Below, piece by piece: positions 58,203 through 64,000 of a stretch of 64,000 nucleotides of DNA. The position numbers were made by a program, and so were the translations under genes. This DNA is from Xanthobacter oligotrophicus (lineage in GTDB: Bacteria > Pseudomonadota > Alphaproteobacteria > Rhizobiales > Xanthobacteraceae), in the NCBI RefSeq assembly GCF_008364685.1, contig NZ_VTTL01000003.1, forward strand, positions 400,246-464,245, given 5' to 3'. The notes below the pieces were generated by a model, which was given only the letters and a program-made list of their open reading frames with translations, searched no databases and was not told the origin of the DNA. Each line of letters opens with the position of its first letter. Position 1 is the first letter of the stretch.

Positions 58203-59807
58203 CTTGCGTACAAAGCCGCGAACCCCCGGATGGGTGGCCTGATCGGCGAGTACGGCTCGTTCCAGCACTGTCTTTGAACCGTGGATGCGGATGACGTGGT
58301 CATCGACCTCCACGGCGTCGATCAGAGATCGCAGATAGGCCTTGCGGAACGGTACCGTACCTTCGGTGATGTTGGTGTGCATGAGCTGGCCGAAACGAGC
58401 GATCCGGTCCGGGCCCAGCCGCCCGGCTACACCCCGGTTCGTGATCCGCTCCAAGGCGGACTTCGTCCGGTCGCGGTCGGACTTGAGCGCTGCAATGCGC
58501 TCCTTCAGCATATCGTCGAGGTCGGTGAGACCATCCTCCACCAGTTCATAGAGCCGCCGGAGCTTGTCTTCCGCCGCTCCAGATTCACGGCGCAAGTCCT
58601 CGATCCGGCCCTGGACCTCGGCATCGGCCTTCAGGCGCCGGTCGGCAACGGACTGGAGCAAGGCCTCCAGTCGTTCGGGGAGAAGAATGCGCTCAGCCAC
58701 ATGCTCGGTCACCAGCCGGTCGAGCTTGTCCATGGGGACCGAGCGGCCCTTGCAGGCTGCCTCGCCCACGCGGGCAGAGGACGAGCAATTGTAGTAGCGA
58801 TAGACCCTCCCGGTCTTTGACGTGCCGGTGCGCAGAGTCATGGCGCAGCCGCAGGACGCACAATAGGCAAGGCCAGTCAGTAAGATTGGGCCGGTGATGG
58901 CCCGAGGCGGACTGTTCTGCGGGCTCTTAGCCTTCAAGGTCTTCTGCACCTTGTCGAAGATGGTGCGGTCGATCATGGCCGGAACGGAGATGGGGATGAC
59001 CTCGGTCTGGGGCTTCACCTGCCCGGTCTTGGCGTTGCGCTTGTTGAAGCTCCACGCCCCCACATAGACGGTGTTGGTCAGGATGCCGTGTACCGTGCCG
59101 ACACCGAACCTCGCGCCGAGCCGGGTGCGATAGCCCCTGGCGTTGAGGTGCTTGGTGATCTCCTTGATGCCCATGGGGCCGGACGATCCGTCGCCCTGCA
59201 GATAAAGATCGAACATGAGCCGGACGAGTTCGGCTTCGACGGGATCGACGACAATCCGCTTCTTGGTGCGGTGGCCACGCTTCTCCACCTCTTCGAGGGT
59301 GAAGCCGAGCGGCAGGCGCGCCCCGTTGTAGAAGCCCTGACGTGCGTTCTCCTTCATGGCGCGTAGGACATGCTTGGCATTCTCGCGGGACTGGTATTCG
59401 TCGAACAGGGCGATGACCTGCCGCATCATCACCTGGGCGGGATCGTCCCCGAGTTCCTGGGTGATGGAAACGAGCCGCACGCCGTGCTTGGCGAGGCGGC
59501 GGATGTACATCTCCAGCCCGAAGGCATCGCGGAAGAAGCGGCTGAAGCTGTGGACGACGACGACATCGAATGGATGATCGTCGTCGCACGCCCGCTCGAT
59601 CATCCGCTGGAACTCGTGCCGGTTGTCGTCCATGGCGGAGGCGCCGGGCTCGACATATTCAGCGAGGACCGGCCAGCCCTGCCGCTGGCAATAGGCGGCG
59701 GTCTGAAGGCGCTGGTCGGGGATGGAGAGATCGACCTCGGCCTGCCGGGTGGTGGAAACCCTGAGATAGAGCGCGGCGCGGCTCGCAACAGGCAGGGTCA
59801 CATTCAT
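58146..59807 (-). CDS. Large serine recombinase (site-specific integrase)
   Basis: A 553-residue recombinase. The N-terminal resolvase domain has the catalytic Ser18 in AALYLRVSTTRQAE, and the conserved block VVVVHSFSRFFRDAFGLEMY. Then come the recombinase domain (GIKEITKHLNARGYRTRLGA), a zinc ribbon with CASCGC and the later NCSSSARVGEAAC cysteines, and a coiled-coil-rich C-terminus. The final 18 residues (WRSQGESNPCFRRERATS) are the antisense translation of tRNA-Glu, so the native C-terminus depends on the attachment junction. The ATG at 59807 is used. It is probably the integrase of this element. Confidence 0.92.
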   Translation of the reverse strand: MNVTLPVASRAALYLRVSTTRQAEVDLSIPDQRLQTAAYCQRQGWPVLAEYVEPGASAMDDNRHEFQRMIERACDDDHPFDVVVVHSFSRFFRDAFGLEMYIRRLAKHGVRLVSITQELGDDPAQVMMRQVIALFDEYQSRENAKHVLRAMKENARQGFYNGARLPLGFTLEEVEKRGHRTKKRIVVDPVEAELVRLMFDLYLQGDGSSGPMGIKEITKHLNARGYRTRLGARFGVGTVHGILTNTVYVGAWSFNKRNAKTGQVKPQTEVIPISVPAMIDRTIFDKVQKTLKAKSPQNSPPRAITGPILLTGLAYCASCGCAMTLRTGTSKTGRVYRYYNCSSSARVGEAACKGRSVPMDKLDRLVTEHVAERILLPERLEALLQSVADRRLKADAEVQGRIEDLRRESGAAEDKLRRLYELVEDGLTDLDDMLKERIAALKSDRDRTKSALERITNRGVAGRLGPDRIARFGQLMHTNITEGTVPFRKAYLRSLIDAVEVDDHVIRIHGSKTVLERAVLADQATHPGVRGFVRKWRSQGESNPCFRRERATS

Positions 59808-59834
59808 GGCCGGACTTCCCTCGCTTCGGTGCCG

Positions 59835-60125
59835 TCACTTCAGAAGCGTGTCGATCGCCTGCCGCAGGAAGGCTTCGATCACATCGACTTCATCGGCGGT
59901 GATCGGAACGGTCGAAGGCCAATCGTCGGTGACGTGCCAGACGCCCGAATCATGCGCATGCGAGTCTTGCGGCGCAAGGCGTTTCAGAGATTTTCCGCAC
60001 CCTCCGATGCCGGAATTCGATCCTTTCGAGCGTGGCACATCGGTAGAACCAGAAGACGGGATCAGCCCTTCGCAGGACGCGATGGTTTGTGTCTTCCTTC
60101 GACGAAGAGGGCGCGAGCGGAGCAT
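59835..60125 (-). CDS. Small hypothetical protein upstream of the recombinase
   Basis: Up to 96 residues. The C-terminal half (DSHAHDSGVWHVTDDWPSTV, then ITADEVDVIEAFLRQAIDTL) looks like a real acidic, helix-ending domain. The N-terminal half is basic and low in similarity to ordinary proteins, so the true start may lie further in. It ends 27 bp before the recombinase start on the same strand and is probably co-transcribed. Function unknown. Confidence 0.45.
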   Translation of the reverse strand: MLRSRPLRRRKTQTIASCEGLIPSSGSTDVPRSKGSNSGIGGCGKSLKRLAPQDSHAHDSGVWHVTDDWPSTVPITADEVDVIEAFLRQAIDTLLK

Positions 60126-60278
60126 GCTCGCAGGATCACGCCATCGGGCAAGTTCAAGAATAGCCTAATTTTACGCCCGGCTACGATCTCGTAGAGCAGC
60201 GCGAAAATACTTATCCGATACGGAAAGAGAGAAGCGTAGCGGAGAAGCTATAGCGGGCGAGGACTGCTTACGCCGGTT
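60126..60278. other. Spacer between small ORF and mazF
   Basis: A 153 bp spacer, less GC-rich than the core chromosome. It contains the perfect inverted repeat CTACGA-TC-TCGTAG (60181-60194), possibly part of the promoter region of the recombinase unit or an end of the mazEF message. Confidence 0.4.
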
Positions 60279-60632
60279 CTATGACCGCCGCTTCGTTCCG
60301 GAAGATGCGGCCAGTCCAAGGAAGACCACGATGGCCCGGTTGAGGCGCAGGACATCCTCATCGTCCAGCCGTCCGATGCGTGTCCCGACCTTGGATTTCG
60401 GGACGGTCGTGATCTTGTCCACCATCAGGCGGCACGTGGTCCTGAGCCCGTTGCGTTCGTTGGGCGCCACGGGAAGACGAAACAGTGGCGCCTCGGTCTC
60501 GTCGGTGGTGAAGGCGCAGATGGTGATCGAATCCGTGGCGTCAAAGGTATCATCCTGCACGATGACGACGGGACGCGGCTTGCCCGCATAGTCCTTGCCG
60601 CCGGCCACGGTCCAGATGTCGCCCCGCCTCAT
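60279..60632 (-). CDS. mazF: MazF/PemK-family toxin (endoribonuclease)
   Basis: A 117-residue toxin of the MazF/PemK/CcdB fold. It starts MRRGDIWTVAGGKDYAGKPR and continues PVVIVQDDTF, the family's conserved first strands; the middle RLMVDKITTVPKSKVGTRIG carries the S/K-region typical of PemK. It should cleave mRNA at short sequences when antitoxin is lost. The ATG overlaps the antitoxin stop as ATGA, standard for antitoxin-first TA operons. Confidence 0.92.
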   Translation of the reverse strand: MRRGDIWTVAGGKDYAGKPRPVVIVQDDTFDATDSITICAFTTDETEAPLFRLPVAPNERNGLRTTCRLMVDKITTVPKSKVGTRIGRLDDEDVLRLNRAIVVFLGLAASSGTKRRS

Positions 60633-60853
60633 TCATCACCCCAATCCGATACCGCATCGATGAAGGCCTGATCCTCACCGGCATGGGGGCTCGTCGCGAC
60701 GGCCAGCGACTGGCGATGCGCCTCCGACCGGAAGGACGGCGCGCGCACGTCGGGCACCCAGATCTGGATGGGTCGCAAGCCCTGGGACCGCAGACGCGCG
60801 CGATAATCCCGGACCTTCACGCGGGAGGACTTGGGCGTCGATGCCGTGGGCAT
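60629..60853 (-). CDS. mazE: MazE-family antitoxin (DUF3018)
   Basis: A 74-residue antitoxin. It has SSRVKVRDYRARLRSQGLRP, then IQIWVPDVRAPSFRSEAHRQ, the DUF3018/MazE-like DNA-binding pattern, and an acidic C-terminus (EDQAFIDAVSDWGDE) expected to wrap the toxin. I prefer the ATG at 60853: GCGAGG lies 9-10 nt upstream. The in-frame ATG at 60871 would place its RBS inside the operator palindrome. Confidence 0.85.
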   Translation of the reverse strand: MPTASTPKSSRVKVRDYRARLRSQGLRPIQIWVPDVRAPSFRSEAHRQSLAVATSPHAGEDQAFIDAVSDWGDE

Positions 60854-60871
60854 GTGATTGGACCTCGCCAT

Positions 60872-60885
60872 GGTTACATGTAACC
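60872..60885. promoter_or_regulatory. mazEF operator palindrome
   Basis: Perfect 14 bp palindrome GGTTACATGTAACC immediately upstream of the antitoxin reading frame, the usual location for autorepression by a MazE-MazF complex. Binding is inferred. Confidence 0.7.
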
Positions 60886-61181
60886 TAGCAGGAGGACCCG
60901 CCTGCAACCAGTGCTTCCGGAAAGCGGACCGCCCGCTCCCAATCTGAGCCTACACTCCCCCGAACGCCGTTCGATCCCTTCGCCATTTCGCACGGAGCGC
61001 TCGCGCTCCCAACTCGCCTTCTCTGCTTGCCGAGCCTTTGCCGGGCATGAGCCAGCCGGTCAAGGCTGGCGCGGCACGCGCCACCGCGAAGCGGCTCGGC
61101 CTTGAGGGGCTGGCTCAGGTCTGGCCCCCTGTTTGCGAGCAGAAAAGGCTTCCCGCAGCGCGGCGGTTTCGGGGAAACCTG
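60886..61181. other. Spacer between mazEF and relaxase
   Basis: About 300 bp with no convincing gene. It must hold the mazEF promoter near 60890-60930. Small open frames here are basic and low-complexity. Confidence 0.4.
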
Positions 61182-63275
61182 TCACAGCCCGAGCCCGCGT
61201 TTGCGTCCGAAGCTCCACTCGATGCCGCCGTCGTCGCGCACGGTACCGGTGACGTGCTGCCCGATACGTTTCTCGATTGTGGGTTGCCACGGCACGAGCT
61301 GGAAGCCCATGCCGTCGTCGATCATGGCGAAGCGCCCGGAGGCGAGGTTGGCGGAGCCGGTGAGCTTGCCGCTGACATATTCGCCGGCCTTGACCTCGAC
61401 GAAGGCCAATCCCCGCTCCGCCGCCATCTCGCGACCGACGCGCGTGATTTCGGCGCGCTCCAGACGCGCAAGGATGTCCCGCGGAGCCCGAACCGCCCCG
61501 TCCTCCAGACGGACCGCGTGCCCCTGATCGACGAGGCTTTGCCGCCGCCTCTCCATCGCCTCGCTCACCTCCCGGCCGAACCCCGCCTCGGCCAGCGGCG
61601 TCCGCTCGCGCGAGGCCAGCTCCCGGTCAAGCCAGGTCGCCCCGTCGCTGCTGACCTGGTTCTCAAGGTTGAGGGTCGAGAGCGTGCGGACGGAGAAGTC
61701 CTTCGCCCGATCCCGCGCATCATAGGCCATGCCCCGTTCGGCGATGTCGGCGGGAATCTTCCAGTGGTCGGCGTCGATGCGCTCCACATGGCCAGCTCGG
61801 CGGAGCGCCTCGAGCCGGCGCACATGGGAGCGGACGTAGGCTTCCGGATCGCCCTTGATCCGCTCGATCTCCGGGCGGGCGGCCTCCAGATGCACGCTCG
61901 GTCGGTAGATGCCGCCCGAGCGTTCTGCAAGGTCGTGAATGTTGAGGTCCGCCGCCCGCGGCTCGGCTTTGACCGGCATAGGATCGAGCGCAACGATGTG
62001 CCCCCGTCCGATCTCGTCCAGCCGGGTGGCGTCCGCCATCTCCACATAGTGGGTGCGTCCATCCACGGCGTCGATGACGAGGTGCATCCGGTCGCCCATC
62101 TCGTCGCCAGCGGCAAGGCCCTTGGCCAGCACCCGTCCGACGATGGGCTCGGTGACGGTCTGGCCATGGATGACGTAGCGATCCGCCCCCCGCTCCTCGG
62201 CGAGCCCGTGGTCAACCAGTGCGCGCTGCATGGTCGCGACGATCTCGTTTCGGGTGCCGAGGTCGCGCAGCGTGCGCTCCGTATCTGCCTTCAGCCGCCA
62301 GCGGGCGGGCTCGACTTCCTCGGCGAGGCCGTAGCGCTCCAGCCGCTTCGCCCGGTCCACCAGCAAGTGACGATTGGCCCGCACCGTATAGCTGTCGGAA
62401 GCATCGGGGCGAAGGTCGACGATGCCCCGCCCCTCCTGCTCGGCGAGGAGCATCCGATCGAGCCGGGTCAGCCGCTCGGCCTCCACCTCCCGCCGGAGCT
62501 TCTGGGCCACGTCCAGCTCGGTCTGCGGCCCGAGCTCCAGAGTCACCAGTTCCTGCGCCCGGTGGCAGATGCCTTGGGCGATGTAGTCGCCGGCGATGTT
62601 CAGGATGCGGCCATCATCGAGTACGCCCCGCACGAGGATGTGGGTGTGGGGATGGCCGGTGTTGTGGTGATCGACGGCGATCCAGTCGAGCCGAGTGTCG
62701 AGGTCCTGCTCCATCTGGCGCATGAGGTCGCGGGTGAAGGTCTTGAGGTCGCCCAGCTCGACGGCATCCTCGGGTGCGACGATGAAGCGGAACTGGTGGC
62801 GGTCGTCGCGTCCCCGTTCAACGAAGGCGCGGCCGTCCGCCTCGTCCTCCAACGCGGAATAGGCCCGGCCCTTCTCGCCCTCCCGCGTGACCCCGTCGCG
62901 TTCCAGATAGCGCAGATGGGCATCCATGGCAGTGCGGGCGGTGCCGCGCATGCCCGATGCCCCGCGCCGGGGGTTGAGCCTGACGATGCGGGCCTTCACC
63001 ACCACGCGGCGGGACCGGAAGCGTGGACCGCCTTTGTCCTGGCCCCGCCCCTCCGCCGGGAAACCGGCCACCACCCTGGCGCCGCGCCCGCGGGCATTGA
63101 ACCGCCCGCTTCCCTTCCCGGGCGGACCATCGCCATGAGACGCCGTTCCGCCGGCCTTGCGCGCGGCGGCCTGGACCTGGTTCAGGAAGGACTGTGCCCG
63201 CGGGTGGGCGCGCGTGCCTTTGGCGCGCGGCCGCCCCGCGCGGATACGGAAATCATTGTCGTCCCGGTCTGCCAT
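61182..63275 (-). CDS. VirD2-type relaxase/mobilization nuclease with DUF3363 domain
   Basis: A 697-residue DNA-transfer relaxase. After a very basic N-terminus (residues 1-105), the HUH motif appears as DHHNTGHPHTHILVRG (His at about 208-212). Y123 in AHLRYLERDG is a candidate nucleophile. The large C-terminal part (from about residue 260) fits DUF3363, which accompanies relaxases in alphaproteobacterial integrative elements. It would nick oriT and lead the strand during transfer. The ATG at 63275 is chosen. No coupling protein gene is visible. Confidence 0.9.
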   Translation of the reverse strand: MADRDDNDFRIRAGRPRAKGTRAHPRAQSFLNQVQAAARKAGGTASHGDGPPGKGSGRFNARGRGARVVAGFPAEGRGQDKGGPRFRSRRVVVKARIVRLNPRRGASGMRGTARTAMDAHLRYLERDGVTREGEKGRAYSALEDEADGRAFVERGRDDRHQFRFIVAPEDAVELGDLKTFTRDLMRQMEQDLDTRLDWIAVDHHNTGHPHTHILVRGVLDDGRILNIAGDYIAQGICHRAQELVTLELGPQTELDVAQKLRREVEAERLTRLDRMLLAEQEGRGIVDLRPDASDSYTVRANRHLLVDRAKRLERYGLAEEVEPARWRLKADTERTLRDLGTRNEIVATMQRALVDHGLAEERGADRYVIHGQTVTEPIVGRVLAKGLAAGDEMGDRMHLVIDAVDGRTHYVEMADATRLDEIGRGHIVALDPMPVKAEPRAADLNIHDLAERSGGIYRPSVHLEAARPEIERIKGDPEAYVRSHVRRLEALRRAGHVERIDADHWKIPADIAERGMAYDARDRAKDFSVRTLSTLNLENQVSSDGATWLDRELASRERTPLAEAGFGREVSEAMERRRQSLVDQGHAVRLEDGAVRAPRDILARLERAEITRVGREMAAERGLAFVEVKAGEYVSGKLTGSANLASGRFAMIDDGMGFQLVPWQPTIEKRIGQHVTGTVRDDGGIEWSFGRKRGLGL

Positions 63276-63470
63276 GAGGGCAGGATTGGCAGTGAATTCG
63301 AGGCATTCAAGCCTTCAAATTCGGTTATCGTAGTATAGCGTAGAAAAACTTGCCGTGGCGTTGAAAATTCGATGGACACCTCTTAAAAGAAACACCTCAA
63401 CATACTCATACAAAATCATATTCTGAGGCAAAGGAGCAGCAGCGCACCCTGCAAGATGACCGAATCCCGC

Positions 63471-63540
63471 GTTTTCTGGAACAGAAAACAATGTGCAGAC
63501 AAGGCCTTGCGAGCAAGGCGAGCGCGGATTGAAAATCCGC
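63471..63540. repeat. Three adjacent perfect hairpins (candidate oriT structure)
   Basis: GTTTTCTG-GAA-CAGAAAAC (63471-63489), GCCTTGC-GA-GCAAGGC (63504-63519) and GCGGATT-GAA-AATCCGC (63524-63540), the last followed by TTTAT. They lie about 200-265 bp upstream of the relaxase start. Confidence 0.8.
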
Positions 63541-63713
63541 TTTATCTTGCCGTATTCTTCAGCTGTTATTTTCTCACCCAACCTGACCCTCTATGTCATG
63601 CATATTAGGAATCATGCGTGAAAGGTCTGCCGAAAATGAGCGACACAATACTTGCCGCCGAGTTGCGCCAAATCCGAGCCGATGGTGTTGCCCACACGCT
63701 GTTGGAGCGTTGA

Positions 63714-64000
63714 AAATCACGCCACCGCCCTGCAGTCGAACAGGTGTTAGAATGGCGACCTTGTTGCCGTAGATTTGCAATTAGGCCGCCATCGGTACGC
63801 ATTTCCAGCGTCAACCCTGACTCGGAATCGCTCACACGGCCCCAAGGCAAATTTCATCCACGCGACCTGATTCACTCGATAGATCCCTACAGGCTGCACC
63901 CGGTAGTAGCGCCTGTGATAGACCCTGACGTTGCCCCCTATTTGCCCTCGTTCATAACTGGACTCTGTTCTCGATATGGTCCGTCCTGGACCGGGTTGCA
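63714..64000 (+). other. Open frame reaching the right edge, uncertain coding
   Basis: A plus-strand frame opens after a stop at 63711-63713 and stays open to base 64000. Its last ~50 codons (GKFHPRDLIHSIDPYRLHPV, then VVAPVIDPDVAPYLPSF) look protein-like, but there is no ATG, and the minus strand is also open over much of the same stretch. It could be the 5' end of a gene that continues outside, a remnant, or chance. Confidence 0.2.

Larger units (their letters stand above)
58203..64000. mobile_element. Integrative/mobilizable element at tRNA-Glu, left part only
   Basis: From the tRNA 3' end rightward the content changes from conserved core genes to a serine recombinase, a small unknown protein, a toxin-antitoxin pair and a relaxase, all on the minus strand, then an AT-richer non-coding stretch. 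This is the pattern of an integrated conjugative or mobilizable element. Type IV secretion and replication genes are not seen within the window. Confidence 0.75.
63276..64000. other. AT-richer region upstream of relaxase, candidate oriT
   Basis: 725 bp with clearly lower GC than the rest. On the minus strand TATACT (63337-63332) is a fair -10 element for the relaxase gene. Three perfect inverted repeats are stacked at 63471-63540. An 11 bp direct repeat GCGTTGAAAAT occurs at 63358-63368 and 63707-63717. Beyond 63714 both strands have open frames running toward the right edge, but none can be assigned a function. Confidence 0.5.

Noticed and set aside
61060..61290. 76-codon Arg-rich frame at the 3' end of the relaxase
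   Set aside because: Out of frame with the relaxase, basic low-complexity product, no ribosome-binding site.
63315..63581. 88-codon minus-strand frame starting MGEKITAEEYGK
   Set aside because: It runs through the three stacked hairpins, has no recognisable domain, and its second half is atypical; more likely non-coding upstream region of the relaxase.
63574..63850. Two overlapping minus-strand frames (68 and 81 codons)
   Set aside because: They overlap each other in different frames and neither shows a motif; a frameshifted gene is possible but cannot be supported.

Overview
The window is high-GC chromosomal DNA from an alphaproteobacterium of the Hyphomicrobiales, most like Xanthobacteraceae (Xanthobacter, Azorhizobium, Ancylobacter types). 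The evidence is the dcw order murB-ddl-ftsQ-ftsA, a RegB/RegA (ActS/ActR) redox pair, an ethylmalonyl-CoA pathway methylsuccinyl-CoA dehydrogenase, an intracellular PHB depolymerase, MmcB, GlnD with C-terminal ACT domains, and an extended alphaproteobacterial rimP-nusA-ylxR-infB block. The assignment is inferred from gene content; no database was searched.

Layout. 1-4.3 kb: cell-wall and division genes (ftsA running off the left edge, ftsQ, ddl, murB), all on the minus strand. 4.4-11.8 kb: a molybdopterin oxidoreductase, a LysR regulator with a palindromic operator, and a probable hydrolase-like/MFP/RND efflux operon. 11.9-20.7 kb: PEP carboxylase, a prolyl-tRNA deacylase homologue, a lipoprotein, a DUF2975/XRE pair, an HxlR/quinone-reductase pair, GNAT and mcd. 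21-33.6 kb: FUSC and BrkB membrane proteins, mmcB, regBA, phaZ, a YgjP-like metallopeptidase, DoxX, an AbrB-family protein, an aminotransferase, a RutE-like nitroreductase, GlcG/HbpS-like and Usp proteins. 33.6-47.2 kb: the translation and RNA-metabolism block rimP, nusA, ylxR-L7Ae, infB, rbfA, truB, (orphan peptide-binding protein), rpsO, pnp. 47.3-58.1 kb: a ferritin-like protein, an APH-type kinase, glnD, flp-cpaA, an M17 aminopeptidase, an NlpC/P60 protein, a diguanylate cyclase and YggS.

At 58.1 kb the core chromosome stops at tRNA-Glu(CTC). From there to the right edge lies part of an integrative/mobilizable element: a large serine recombinase whose reading frame ends inside the tRNA gene, a small unknown protein, a MazE/MazF module with a palindromic operator, a VirD2-like DUF3363 relaxase, and an AT-richer region with stacked inverted repeats that may contain oriT. 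The far end of the element is not in the window.

Two families of intergenic repeats occur across the core region. One is a ~100 bp palindromic element present in three good copies and one half copy. The other is a short GC-rich hairpin present in five copies. Several leaders carry readable signals: a Shine-Dalgarno-masking hairpin before the orphan binding protein, an FNR/FixK-type box before the ferritin-like gene, and terminator-like hairpins before rpsO and after pnp. I did not find a clearly new multi-gene defence or biosynthetic system. The most unusual items are the recombinase/tRNA junction, the masked-RBS leader, the serine-less hydrolase tied to the efflux operon, and the region upstream of the relaxase.
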